A stretch of 64,000 bases of DNA, taken from Poecilobothrus nobilitatus. Its lineage: Eukaryota > Arthropoda > Insecta > Diptera > Dolichopodidae. Position numbers and translations under genes: made by a program. The notes below the pieces were generated by a model. That model did no database searches. It was not told the DNA's origin and was given only the letters and a program-made list of their open reading frames with translations. Position 1 is the first letter of the stretch, and each line of letters starts with the position of its first letter. Below, piece after piece: positions 11,861 to 23,100 of the stretch. Location of the stretch: contig OX352772.1 of assembly GCA_947095535.1 (NCBI GenBank), forward strand, positions 104,843,099-104,907,098, written 5' to 3'.

Positions 11861-12904
11861 TAATATTAACATCATAGGTATCCATTGGCTCTGTAGGTTG
11901 ATTATAGTTATTATTTTGATTTGTAAAATTTCCGCTATAATTACGACGGAATCTACTTTGCCCTGAATTATTAGGATTGATTGGACGATTAAAATTTGAA
12001 TTAGAATTATATCTATTAAAATGATTATTGGGATTATTATTATAGTTATTATTATGGTTTGGAAAATTATTAGAACGATAGTGATTGGAATTATTATTAT
12101 TATAATTATTATTTAAAAAATTTTTAGAGCGATTGTTATTTAAATTGTTATTATAATTATTGTTGAAATTAGAGTTTCTAAAAGTAGTATTAGAACGATT
12201 ATTATTGTTTTTATTTTTATCATTACGTGAAAAATTTTGATTCTTATTAAAATTATAATTGTTATTGTTGGTGGAAATACCAGTTTGCAAAAGCTCATAA
12301 TAAGCTTCCTCTAAATTATCAATATTTTTAAGCCTTAAAAACATACTATCGGATCTAGGGAGTTTATTGAGAAATTTCTCTAAAATGCTTTTTTCATTAT
12401 TGGATGGTTTAAAATCGATAGGGGAATTTGGATCAAGTTTATATTTTAAATTTAGCTTTTCTAGTATTTCTGTTAATTGATAATAAAATTGACTTACATT
12501 TAAAAATTTAATTTCATCTGCTTTCTCTTTCAGCTTGAGGTAATCTTCTTGTATTCCGAATGATCTCTTTAATTGATTTTGTTTGATTCTCTTTAATTTG
12601 ATCCTTGTATTTTTGATAATATTATGCTGACAAGATAAGATTTTAATCCTGGATCTGGTATTAAACCCATGATATTATCAGCTTCTTTGAAAAATGATAT
12701 TAACTCAAACGTTCCATCTCCTCTAAATACTGGAATAGATCTAGCTTCGGATATTAAATCATTTGTTGAGATTGAATTTATTGTTAATGCCATTTCTGAT
12801 GTTTCGTTAGTTAACTTGATATTATTTAAAATACTATTATATTCGCTAATAGTTTCGAGTTTAAGTTTGTTTTTATTTTTATAATTGATTCGATATGGTT
12901 TCAT
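11781..12904 (-). pseudogene. gag: Gag, one frameshift
   Basis: N-terminal matrix/capsid-like part from ATG at 12904 runs to an in-frame stop at 12593. Coding resumes in another frame from about 12620 and continues to 11781, so a single small indel breaks it. The C-terminal part (from about 12290) is extremely Asn-rich with Arg/Phe/Tyr repeats, and no CCHC knuckle is present. That arrangement is known in 17.6/297-type elements. The end overlaps the start of the pol frame, as expected for ribosomal frameshifting. Confidence 0.8.
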
Positions 12905-13247
12905 TCACTTAAGATTTTTCTTTTCTTTTGTTTTGTGTTCTTTTATCGCTACAAATTTCTTTTAATAAAAAAGCCTGACGCCACTTTTGTCACTTTAGTT
13001 TTTATTTATTTTTTTTTTTTTTTTTTTTTTTTTATATGTTATTCAATACAATTTTTAAAAGTTAATTGAAGTTATCTTGATTTAACTTGAATATTGATAT
13101 ATAAAAAAAATTCTTTTTAATAAAAGTTTTACTAAAGTCACTGGTAATATAATTTTATAGATAACTTTCACTTTTATATATTATTTTTTATTTTATTTTT
13201 TATTTTTTATTTTTTTTTTTATTTTACCGTTATCGGACGTCAGTTAG
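12905..13247 (-). other. 5' leader of the LTR element
   Basis: Untranslated region between primer site and gag ATG. It contains a long homopolymer (T on the plus strand, about 13009-13033) and A/T-rich DNA. No gene expected or seen. Confidence 0.6.
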
Positions 13248-13267
13248 CGATCCTACCAACTGCGCCA
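13248..13267 (-). other. Primer-binding site
   Basis: On the minus strand TGGCGCAGTTGGTAGGATCG begins on the last base of the 5' LTR. It matches the TGGCGCAGT-type site, complementary to tRNA-Ser, used by the 17.6/297/tom group (family knowledge; tRNA not checked here). Confidence 0.8.
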
Positions 13268-13968
13268 GTTTTATTATTTTATAAGATTGAGGTTTATAAA
13301 ATAATATTCTTTATAAATTAAACACGAAACAATTTTGATTTTTTATTTTAATTTTCTTTATTAAAAATTAAATGTTAAACCTTACGAATCTAGACTTAAA
13401 CTAACTTTTACATTTTACAAATTTTATATTTAGAATTCAATTTTAAATATTGATTATTATTAATATTTTACAAAGAAAAACAAGAAAAAGAAATTTATTA
13501 TATTTTCAAGTGCTTTCGATTTCTGTTATTGCACTTGAAAAGGAAATTGTGTAAGAATTTAATTTTGAATCAAAAAAAAATTGGTCTTGCGTTATTTGTA
13601 ATTTGATCTCTTATTTTTAATTCAATGACTTAATTTTAGTTTATTGTACTTGAAAAGAAATTTTGTAAGAGTTTTAAATTTAAATAAAAAATTTTGGTCT
13701 TGCTTTGTTTGAAATATGATCCTTTTTCATTTAATGACCTAATTTTAGTTTATTGTACTTTAAAACGAATTATTGTATTTTACATAGCGGTCAACGGAAT
13801 AAAAGAAAAGAAGAACAACAAAAAAGAAGAATTTTATAATATCAAGTATGTTGAAATACTTGTAATTGATTAATATGAAAGTAAGAGAAAGAATTATGAA
13901 AATTAATTTGTTGATTAGACCTCCTAGAAATTACATCTTCTAAGATTTGGTTTGTTGGATATATGACA
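13267..13968 (-). repeat. 5' LTR
   Basis: 702 bp, essentially identical to 6412-7112. Differences seen by eye are one extra T and three substitutions, at about 13759, 13891 and 13911. The outer edge is flanked by TGTA. Confidence 0.93.
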
Positions 13969-13972
13969 TGTA

Positions 13973-14928
13973 CACTTATTTTCTGTAATCCAAAAACTAT
14001 ATCCATACAAATATACATATGTATGTGTACATATGCATACGCTAGAAAAGAAAATAGGCTAAAGAAATAGAAAGAAAAGAATAAAGTTCATTTTATAAGG
14101 CAAAAAGCCAACTGGAAAATTTGCCTAGTAGATATTTGTATTTAAATATTATGTATACCTATGTTCAGGCTTCATCAGCTGAAAATTTTCCTTCAATCTA
14201 AAAAAGGAAGGCAAAACACATCACAAAGCATGCAGCTCTATCAAAATACAAATACTTATATGATGGACGTCCTCCAGGAAAAACACCAACTGAAAACGTG
14301 GCGGCATCTTTCAAATTTTATCTAAAAGAAAAATTCTATTAAAATGTAACTAAATAATTTTAACTTACCAATTGTATTTTTGTTTTTGTATTCATTATTT
14401 ACTATTTACTTGTCAAATTTGATTAATCTTTAATTCCCCAAAATAGAACATGTAGCAATTTTTTTTGTACATAAACTTCATTTCTTTTGTTTAGCAACAT
14501 TGTTCTAGAAATCCAAAACTTAAAATTAAATGATCATTTATAAAAAAAAGCAATAAAACGGGGTTAATGACCTAAATCAAGTGTTTTCATTACTTTGAAT
14601 TTAACGAATTGTATAAAACAATTTTTACAGTGTCTTTTTTTTGAAATATATGAACTAAACATTTTGACTAATCATTAAGTTAAAGAAAAAAAAAAGTGAG
14701 AATATAGACAAAGTTAAATTTTGTTAAAAATAAAAAAAACACAATGAAATTCCATAATGGTGAAAATACATATTTTGATTTTGAAAAATAAAAAAAAAGA
14801 GGAAAATAAAAACATATTAAAATTTTAATTTTGAATAATCAGCATTTAAATATTAATGAGTTTTTAAAATTGTTTAAAAATTTGAATAAAAAAAAAAAAA
14901 ATATTGAAGTGATATATTGATTTGTACA
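13973..14928. other. Intergenic DNA, one possible coding scrap
   Basis: Mostly A/T-rich. Around 14205-14342 a plus-strand frame reads protein-like (KHAALSKYKYLYDGRPPGK then TPTENVAASFKF) and ends in TAA. I do not recognise it; it may be an exon scrap of an unidentified element. Confidence 0.35.
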
Positions 14929-15385
14929 ATGTTACGACAACACATAGTCTTAAACGTTTGAGAACTTAATTTCTTTAGAAAGATGTAGTAGTTAATTACA
15001 AAAACATTAACGGTCTAATAGTAAAAAATCTTGAAACGGTTTCTAATACGCAGTTTATAATAGTTGAACACGGGACTCCCGTCGGGAATATAAAAATACA
15101 ACTCTACCATACAACGGAGTCAAATTACTGTAAGTTTGTTCCAATTGTTTGTTTCTTTTCATTCAACATTATATATTATTTAAAAAAAAAGAAAAACTTT
15201 GAAATAACTATATAATTAAAAGGAATCCAAGTTTGGTTCTCCTTTATTAAAAACTTATATATTAGTTTTTTTTTTGAATGGCTATATAATTAAAAAGAAA
15301 AATTTGAATTTATCAAACACATCGATTTAACACGATATACGATTGTTCTCAATAACCATTATTAGAAAACATCAATCTAACAAAA
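14929..15385 (+). repeat. Candidate 5' LTR of BEL/Pao relic
   Basis: Starts TGTTACGACAACAC, resembling BEL/Pao LTR starts, has a TATA-like GGGAATATAAAAATAC near 15088, and ends about 10 bases before the gag ATG. No matching 3' copy was found after 18490, so the boundaries are inferred. Confidence 0.4.
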
Positions 15386-15395
15386 TTATGTAATT

Positions 15396-15929
15396 ATGTC
15401 TACATCTGTGGAAAAAATACTAAAGGTACAGCAGTCACAAATTTCAATGTTTAAAGCGATGGCAACTACAGCGGACACAATGAGCAAACCAGTCCCGAAA
15501 TCTAGAGGTAAATATTTTTACCAACAATTTCTAAAAGAGTTTGAAAAGGCATGTGCTGAAATTCGAGGATCTCATAAACAGTTGGTTCAACACGCTCAAA
15601 CCGACAAAGGAAATGAATTATTAATGCACGAGTATATGACAGAAAATTAATTTGGGGTCATGCATGAGCTCTAGCTGACTACTTGGGAGCAAGTATCGGA
15701 AAATCTGCATCCAGACAAGGAAGAAGTATTTCAAACTAAGCTCAGCTTGAAAATAGACGTGTGCCTAAATTGTTTGGGAGAAGGTCATAGATATAGCAAT
15801 TGCCCAAGCCAAGGAAGATGCCTGATTTGCAAACGAGCACACCACTCTTTAGTACACATCAACTCATCAAATTCAAGTCAATCTGGGCAACTATCTTCAC
15901 AAGCGACGTCATTCTCCTCATTTCTCTAA
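15396..15929 (+). pseudogene. gag: BEL/Pao Gag fragments
   Basis: The frame from ATG 15396 ends at 15650. After a deleted part, coding resumes at about 15747 with a zinc-knuckle block CLNCLGEGHRYSNC followed by CLICKRAHHSLVH, the paired knuckle and HH-L-H ending typical of BEL/Pao Gag. It stops at 15929. Most of the capsid region is missing. Confidence 0.75.
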
Positions 15930-15934
15930 AGAAA

Positions 15935-18490
15935 ATGATGCTTAAGGGTCCGATCATACAAGATGATTTAGTAAAAATATTCATTAGGTGGCGCAAACGC
16001 AAGATTGCATTGACAGCTGATATAGAAAAGATGTATCGGCAGGTTCGGATCAAGGACTAACATGCGGAATATCAAAGAATTGTATGGAGAGATAACCCAC
16101 AAAATCCCATCAAGGATTATAAATTGTCAACTTATACTTTCGGAACCAAAAGTGCACCATATTTAGCAACGCGGACTTTGCAGCAATTAGTTTATGATGA
16201 AGCTATTAATTATCCACACGCATCAAAGGTTGCATTGTCCGACTTTTATGTGGGCGACCTTTTATCAAGGGCTGACGATATAGAATCAGCCTTACAGATT
16301 AAAGATCAGATGACCAATATGATGGCTAGCGGAGGTTTTCTTTTACACAAATGGATGTCAAATGCACCTGAATTAACAGCGGTAAAGCATAATTCCTAGC
16401 AAAAAATGATACTGCCATCATCCCAAGCAGATATAGATGAAGTAAAAACTTTAGGGATTAGCTGGAATCCAACATCAGATTATTGCTATTATTCGGTCAA
16501 TTTTCCGCCAATACAACAAAAATGTTCCAAACGAATGATACTATCTCAAATTACGAAATTACTTGATCCATTAGGGTGGTTAACTCCAACGATAATCATG
16601 GGAAAAATCATGATGCAGAAGCTATGGTTAGAAGGGCTTACGTGGGACGAGATCTTAAGCGATGAATTACAACAACAATGAGCTAATTATTACGCTCATT
16701 TGGCTGATATCTCCACTATACGTCTGCCCAGATGGATTCAATACTCAACACGAAATTCAAAGATCGAGCTTCACGTATTCGCAGATGCGTCTATAAAAGC
16801 ATATGCAGCAGTGGTGTATTTATGTAACATCGATCACACTGGCAATCGAAGAGTGAGTTTAATCTTCGCAAAAAGCAAAGTGGCATCTATCAAAACAATT
16901 TCATTGCCTAGATTAGAGTTATGTGCTAGCAGTTTAGCAGCGAAATTAGTTCAACTTATCAAAGGATCATTAAATTTAAAGGAAGATATTTCCATTCATG
17001 GATGGAGTGATTCTGAGATAGTATTAGTTTGGCTAAAGGACCACGTAAATGGACCACGTTCGTAGCAAATCGTGTATCTCATATTCACGATGTACTGAAA
17101 AAAAATGTGTGGTCACATGTACCAACCAAACAGAATCTAGCTGATTGTGCAACCCGAGGATTTGTCATGCAACCACATTAGAATATACTTTTGAAAATAA
17201 TTTTTCATCTTTAACCAGGTTAGTACGTGTAATTGCTTATTGTAGAAGATTCATAAACAACGTTAAACAAAATTCAACACGACAAAAGGATCACTTGCAC
17301 GCTCCAGAACTACAAAAAGCAATGCAAATTCTCATTCAGAGATCTCAACAGAGAACTTTTCCAATAAAAATGAAACTTTGTCTAAATAACACTAACATGG
17401 CAAAAACCAATTCGTTAACAAAATTGAATCCTTTATTGGATCGAGAAAACATATTATGAGTGGGTGGGCGACTTAAATTCGCACTACTTTCTTATTCAGA
17501 AAAACATCCGATAATTTTATTGGATAAAGATGTCTTTACCAAACTCTTACTTGACAAAACACCTCAATTGATGTTGTATGTCCTAAGAAATCGATACTAG
17601 ATCATCAATGAAAGAAACGCTATTCGCTTTCAAATACATAAATGCATTCAATGCTTCAAACAAAAGACTGAAACCCGTACACAACTGATGGGAAAGAAAT
17701 CTGCCAAAATCACGGGTACAAATGGCACGAGCTTTCAGTCACTCCGGCTTAGACTACTGTGGCCCATTCGAATTAAAAACATACAAAGATAGAGGGGCTA
17801 AAAAATATAAGGCGTATGTAACACTTTTCATTTGCATGCCCATTAAAGCTATTCATCTGGAATTAGTCATAGATATGTCAGCGGAAGGTTTCATAGCTGC
17901 ATTTAGACGATTTTGCTCTCGACGTGGGTTGTGTACTGACATATATTGTGATTGTGGCGCTAATTTTGTTGGAGCAAACCGAATATTGGCAAATCAAAAA
18001 CATTTCATGGTAGGCGACATAAAATTGGAAATCGCCGAATTCATTGAAAATATCGGAATAAACTTTCATTTTAATCCACCGGGTTCAATACACTTTGGTG
18101 GTTTATGGGAAGCTGGGGTTCGTTCAACAAAATATCATCTAAAAAGAATATTGGTTAATAACACACTAACATAAGACGAGTTCACAACAGTCCTAACCCA
18201 AATAGAAGCAAGTTTAAATTTAAGACCACTTTGTGAACTCACAAATGATCCACAGGATTTAACACCGTTAACACCAGCGCATTTTTTAATCGGCGACAGC
18301 ATGTTAACACCACCTCAACAATTGGTTTTGGATCTGAACTTAGATCAGTTGGACCGGTGGCAACACTTCCAACACATACTTCAAAGTTTTTGGCGAAGAT
18401 GGAACAGCGAATATTTGAGTAGACTACAATAACGACCTAAGTGGAATCAAACATTCGAGAATGTAAAAATAGGAGATTTAGTGAAAATCT
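15935..18490 (+). pseudogene. pol: BEL/Pao Pol (RT, RNase H, integrase), multiply broken
   Basis: RT remains at about 15950-16660, where the polymerase box reads DFYVGDLLS: the first of the two catalytic aspartates is Gly. RNase H/DUF1759-type region at 16700-17065 (FADASIKAYAAVVY; SLPRLELCAS). Integrase core at about 17722-18174 with HSGLDYCGPF, the altered second-Asp region IYCDCGANFVGA and NPPGSIHFGGLWEAGV containing the catalytic Glu. The C-terminal integrase-associated domain runs to about 18490 (LTPAHFLIGD...RWQHFQ). Frame changes or stops occur near 16060, 16400, 16680, 17065, 17459, 18174 and 18430. Old and inactive. Confidence 0.82.
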
Positions 18491-19090
18491 AAAAATAAAA
18501 CATATTAGTAATTAATTATATAATAAAAAACTTAATAGTGTAAAAAACAGATTTTTTTATAGCAATTCAACCTGTAAGAAAGAATATTATTAGAAATTAA
18601 AACTAATGAATACATACATATGTACATAGCTGAAACGAAAATATGGAAAATTTAAGAAATTATAAAACTGAAACGAACTAAAAAAATTTTTTATTTTTTT
18701 TATTTCAAAATTAAATTACATAAGTATTACTAGTATTTCAAAATTGAATTACATAAGTAAATCACATACATACATTTTATTATATCACATTTTAAATCTT
18801 AAATTTTAAATGAACAATTTAAACTACAATATTCATTATAAGTATGTACTTAAAAATAATTATTTTCGTAAAACTTTTAATTTGTCGGGGAAATTGTTGT
18901 TTTCATTTGCAATTTTTTCTTATTAAAATTTGAATTAAATAATCTAATATTTCCAGTCTATGCGATTTACATTTGTCTTTATCTGAGAACCAATCTGGGT
19001 ACGAAACATTTGTTATTTCAATTAATTTATCTATGTAAATTTTTTTTATATTCGTTAATTAGGTCTTTAAATGGTAATTAATTAGGTCTT
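18491..19090. other. Intergenic DNA, no gene seen
   Basis: A/T-rich with a short tandem of TTAATTAGGTCTTTAAATG at about 19050-19100. No frame with protein character. Confidence 0.6.
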
Positions 19091-19111
19091 TAAATGTTTT
19101 TTCAAAATAAT

Positions 19112-19800
19112 TTATTTGCATTGCACACATATGTTATAAAAATCATTAGTAGGCTTCTTTAAACCAATCTTGGCGCCTTCATCGGTTTTTTCATTAATTA
19201 ACTGTTCACGGTGCATATTTGATGTATTTGCCTTCTTTAATAATTTTCCTTTGCATGTGTCACATTTAATTCTATTATTTATCTTATATACAACGTAGCC
19301 AATAAAATAACTTTTTGAATTTCCAGTAATGTTATTGTTCTCCTTAGTTTTTTCTTCGTTCTCTTTATGATTCGAAAAATTGTCTTTTTCATTATTAAAA
19401 CAGAATATTTCATCTTTTTCATTGTTTTCTATGCCATCAAAATTCAATAATTTAACTGCATCATTTAGACGTTCTTAACTTATATTATTGTTATTGTTTT
19501 TAAATTTTCGCAAGTTTCGAGAGAAAAATTAGTACAAAAATCGTCACTTTTATTATCACTTTTATTATTATCACAAACTTCATAACTTATATTATTACTA
19601 TTATGACTAAAAATATTATTGAGGAAAATATTGCAATTATTATTATCATCGAAAATTTCGTTATAATTATTACCGATATTATTACCGAGTAAATTATTAT
19701 AATTACTATTATCATTATTACTTACATTATATTGTTCACCTCTATTTGTTTTCTTTTTGGACTACTGTAGGTGTTTATTGGTGGGCTTACTCGTTTATTA
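19112..19800 (-). pseudogene. P-type transposase C-terminal fragment
   Basis: Residues of the C-terminal module GYVVYKINNRIKCDTC parallel CGYIIFKI...CVSC at 1441-2292. Upstream on the minus strand (19450-19760) the frame is Asn/Asp-rich, reflecting AAT/TTA microsatellite expansion, with several stops. Confidence 0.6.
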
Positions 19801-19959
19801 AACGATAACTCCTTTAAATACAAATATGGTAATGGTATTCTATTTTTTGGCGGGGGCATTACCTGTGCGTTTAAAAACAGAGATGGTATACTATTTTTTA
19901 GAAGCTTACCTGTAAAACTAAAACAATCAGGAGCAAAATGATTTTTACAAATAAAACTA

Positions 19960-21190
19960 CGTTTTGTTTGTAAATAATTTTTAGCACATTTCCAAAAAAA
20001 ATTTGAAAAAATGTGCTTATTAGTTTCACTCTGTCCGTCCGTCCGTCCGTCTGTTCACAAAACTTCTACACCGTTAAAGATAGAGAAAAAAAATTTTAAC
20101 CATGGGTAGGTCTCATAAAAAAAATAATTTTGTGGAACACCTTTTTCATGTACCCCCACCCATTACGGAGTTACAGCCCCTTAAACTTTGAAAAAGCCCT
20201 ATATTTAAATGCATATATCTTATGTTCTGCTTAAGATTTTTTCAATCTGAAAACGTCATTCGACAGGTATTTTTTTTAACTTTGTAAATTAATATCAAAA
20301 TTGTACAATGTTTTAAATTTAGTATTTAAATTTACCGTTATGTGAAAACCAAATTTTGCATGATTTTTCTACTTTCATAACTCCGGCACGCTTTTAGATA
20401 GACCCTTGAAATTTTGAGACAAGAAAGAACTTTTAGAATTAGTATAAGTTTACTCAGAAAATTTTTTTGGACCACCCCCTGTTTATGAGCTATTAGGATT
20501 TAAAAATTTAAAATTTGCTATTTTTAAACACCTGTAACTTAGGAACCTGTACACATTTTACTTTTGCAAGATATAAAAATTAAAGCTACAGTAATATATT
20601 TTTATGTGTGTTAAAGGTTTATTTTAGTTGTAAAGGGTTCCGAAGTTGCAGCTCTTCAAAATTGCGAAAAAGCCCCATTTTCAGAAGTATATATTTCAGG
20701 CTCTGGGTAATAGTTTTGCAATCTAAAACGGCGAGAAGACCGGAGATTTTATTATATATATAAAGCAATATCAAAATTATGTAGTATTTTGTAATTTACT
20801 ATTTAAATTTACCGTTATGTTAAAACCACATTTTGCATGAAATTTCTTTTTTCATAACTCCGGCACGTCTTTAGATAGGGATTTGAAATTAATATATATT
20901 TATATTTAGAATTAATATAAGTTTTCTCTGAAAATTTTTTGGTAGTGCCCCCTCTTTAAGAGTTATTGTGCCTCAAAAATTGAAAATTTGCTATTTTCAG
21001 ACACCTGTAAACATTTTTCTTCGGCGAGACATGAAAATTAAAAGTTCAATAATATATTTTTACGTGTGTTAACGGCTTTTCTTAGTTATATAGGATTTCG
21101 GACTTACGGCCCCTCAAAATTTCAAAAAAGTCCTATTTTCACGTTTTTTCTTATTACATGAAATTTTCAAATTTTTGTGCAAGTCACAAT
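19960..21190. repeat. Dispersed repeat module with 477-bp tandem duplication
   Basis: Two units are aligned by CATAACTCCGGCACG at 20376 and 20853 (period 477). The left end has a TCCG microsatellite (20033-20050). Its left part is related in inverse orientation to 58740-59225 inside the Helitron (shared GGGTACAT.AAAAAG.TGTTC, GAGACCTA-like and GGACAGAG.GAAC blocks). Non-coding. Confidence 0.6.
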
Positions 21191-21191
21191 T

Positions 21192-21392
21192 CTAAACAGT
21201 TTGTATTGAGTTTTGGAAATGTGCGCTTTTAAAAACCGTTGGATTACATTCTACCTTGTTTATTACTATTTTAGCCCATTCGTAAAATTTCGGGGTTCCA
21301 TAAGTCGGAAATTTAGTGAATACATTATTCATTGCAGACTTGACTGGACAACCCGGTAGAAGACAACTTTTTTGATTATTTCTTTTTTGCAT
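21192..21392 (-). pseudogene. THAP-like DNA-binding domain fragment
   Basis: From ATG 21392 the frame shows the THAP signature start CLLPGC, then FTKFP and a Trp (YEWAKIV). Past that the expected Cys-x2-His has lost its Cys (VFKSAHF). It ends at 21192 and is the likely N-terminus of the P-type relic downstream on this strand. Confidence 0.6.
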
Positions 21393-21455
21393 TTTAAATA
21401 TTAGATAAAATAATATAAAATTTTCATAATTTTTAAACATATAAAAATTTTGCAA

Positions 21456-21872
21456 CTAAGGTAGTGATATAATTTTTTAGAATTGTATTTATATGAAAGA
21501 TGACGACCTGAACTACATACATATATACACACATACATGTGGGCATGTTTATAAAAAAAGAGATACCTATGTATATATGTATGTACATACATATGTACAA
21601 ATGTTATTAATTTTATAAATAATAAAATTTTATGGTGTCCAAATAATTTATTATACATACATACATACATGTAAATACATAATTTCTATGATTTTAAATT
21701 GTAACGGGATATACATATGCACATATATATGTAGGTATTTATGTACATAATATTTTGTTTGAATTTTTTTTTTTGTTAAATACATAATTAATTTGTGAAA
21801 GACTTTTTTGTCTTTATTATTCCTTTTGATATACATATATTTTTCCTTTTGATATATTCCTTAGATATATTA
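21456..21872. other. ATAC/ATGT simple-repeat stretch
   Basis: TACATACATACATACATG near 21655 and many ACATACAT/ATGTATGT runs. Open frames here (for example 21401-21670) are products of the simple repeat. No gene. Confidence 0.7.
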
Positions 21873-22026
21873 AGGGTATTCACAAGTTGGTGCAAAGTGG
21901 TCTTGCACAAGTGCAAAATTTTGTACCGTAGCATATTTCAATTTTTTGACAGTTAAAGTGCACAATTTGTTGTTGTTTTCATGTATAAAAAAGTGCAAAA
22001 TTTTGCAAGAGTATGCAAGACCTAGC

Positions 22027-22109
22027 CTATTGCATATTTGTGCAAGACCATTGCAAATTTTGTTTATATATTTTTTGTAAGCGCTATATTAGATAAAAAT
22101 TTAAAAAAT
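22027..22109 (+). repeat. 83-bp direct repeat, left copy
   Basis: Starts CTATTGCATATTTGTGCAAG; repeated at 22778-22860 with about one mismatch (ACCATTG versus ACCTTTG). The pair flanks the hairpin-bearing insert. Confidence 0.8.
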
Positions 22110-22128
22110 ACTTATAATACTTTAAAAA

Positions 22129-22556
22129 ATATTTATTTTGAAATAATTTTTTTTTTATGTAGTTTTGAAAAATTTGTGTATATGTACTTAATATATATTA
22201 ATAAGGTAAATTTATTATATGTACATGCATGATAATGCACATTATTACAGATATTATTTTGTTTTGTTTATTAATAATTTATTTTATTTAAAATTTTATT
22301 TTGTTAATGAATTGTTTTTGTTTAAGAAGTTGTTGTTTTCTGTTATAAAAAAATTTTTTTATTTTTTATTAATCTTAATATTTTTATATTTTAAAAAAGT
22401 GGTACCTAAAGGGTTTTTTATGCCGAGTGGAATATGAATTTTTAAAGCTTATTTAGGTATATACTTTTCCATAATATATTCCACCCGGCTTTTTCCCATT
22501 TACAATTCTAAATTAAATAATAAAAACAAATTTCCAATAAAATAAAAAAAAAAATT
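22129..22556 (+). repeat. Inverted-duplicate repeat, copy B1
   Basis: Reverse complement of 24676-25097, from TATTTATTTTGAAATAA through the hairpin to CCAATAAAATAAAAAA. Only scattered substitutions, so the two copies are fairly recent relatives. Confidence 0.8.
22408..22497. repeat. Hairpin module (GCCGAGTGGAATAT arms)
   Basis: AAAGGGTTTTTTATGCCGAG and CACCCGGCTTTTTCCC pair around a loop that carries AAGCTTATTTAGGTATAT. Same family as 4472-4556 and 24728-24818. Confidence 0.6.
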
Positions 22557-22777
22557 TTTTTAATTTTTTTATTATATTTTTATGGTGTTAAAAATAAACC
22601 TAAAAATTTCACAAAATTTTACATACATATGTACATAATAAGTATGTATTTTAAACTAAAACTTACCAAAATTTAAAATACATTAGAAGAAAATTTATAG
22701 AATTATTTTCTAACGATTTGAAAGATTTGGAATAAGTAAATAATAAGTAGTAAATAATAGGGTTTAAGACCTGAACC

Positions 22778-22860
22778 CTATTGCATATTTGTGCAAGACC
22801 TTTGCAAATTTTGTTTATATATTTTTTGTAAGCGCTATATTAGATAAAAATTTAAAAAAT
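22778..22860 (+). repeat. 83-bp direct repeat, right copy
   Basis: Matches 22027-22109. Much longer than any transposition target duplication, so it is more likely a duplication at a repair or recombination junction. Confidence 0.8.
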
Positions 22861-23100
22861 GCCTAAAAAAAAAGTGGAAAAAATATTATTTCTGATTATT
22901 TATTAAGTCAAGCATATGAAGATATACAAATATCTCAAATTTTTGGTAAGCATATTAAATTTTGATGTAAACAAAACAAGCACATCAACGATATTTGACA
23001 GTTCAATAAAAATTCATGCTAGGGTTGTTCACGAGTTGGTGCAAATATGTGCTAGGGTGCAAAAAAAATTTGCACTTTTGCACCAACTCGTGAATACCCT

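Larger units (their letters stand above)
6412..13968 (-). mobile_element. Full-length errantivirus-like LTR retroelement (17.6/297 type)
   Basis: A 7557-bp unit on the minus strand: 5' LTR (13267-13968), primer-binding site, gag, pol (protease, reverse transcriptase, RNase H, integrase), env, polypurine tract, 3' LTR (6412-7112). It is bounded by a 4-bp direct repeat TGTA (6408-6411 and 13969-13972), the usual target length of this group. By eye the two LTRs differ at three substitutions and one single-base indel, indicating recent insertion. Gag and pol each show small frameshifts while env is one uninterrupted frame. The tRNA-Ser-like primer site, the Asn-rich nucleocapsid without zinc knuckles and env place it near 17.6, 297 and relatives. 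Confidence 0.93.
14929..18490 (+). mobile_element. BEL/Pao LTR retrotransposon, decayed
   Basis: Plus-strand remains in family order: gag N-terminus, CCHC knuckles, RT, RNase H, integrase, C-terminal domain. Many stops and frameshifts and several internal deletions are present. Base composition is visibly less A/T-rich than the flanks, in keeping with a foreign insert. No 3' LTR recognised. Confidence 0.8.
19091..21455 (-). mobile_element. P-superfamily relic with interior replaced by another repeat
   Basis: A THAP-like N-terminal exon (21192-21392) and a transposase C-terminal piece (19112-19447) lie in the right order on the minus strand. The catalytic middle is missing. In its place sits a 1.2-kb non-coding module with a 477-bp tandem duplication (19960-21190). 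Terminal repeats were not located. Confidence 0.6.
21873..23100. mobile_element. 1228-bp non-autonomous DNA element, ends AGGGTATTCAC, 5-bp TATTA duplication
   Basis: Left end AGGGTATTCACAAGTTGG and right end CCAACTCGTGAATACCCT are inverted copies; inner copies of TTGCACAAGTGC-type sequence extend the terminal repeats. TATTA occurs directly on both sides (21868-21872, 23101-23105). The interior holds a 668-bp insert between two 83-bp direct repeats. No transposase coding is visible. The 5-bp duplication is compatible with, for example, Transib, but this is not assigned. Confidence 0.6.

Noticed and set aside
21401..21836. Open frames rich in Tyr/Met/Val/His
   Set aside because: ATGT/ACAT simple-repeat translation.
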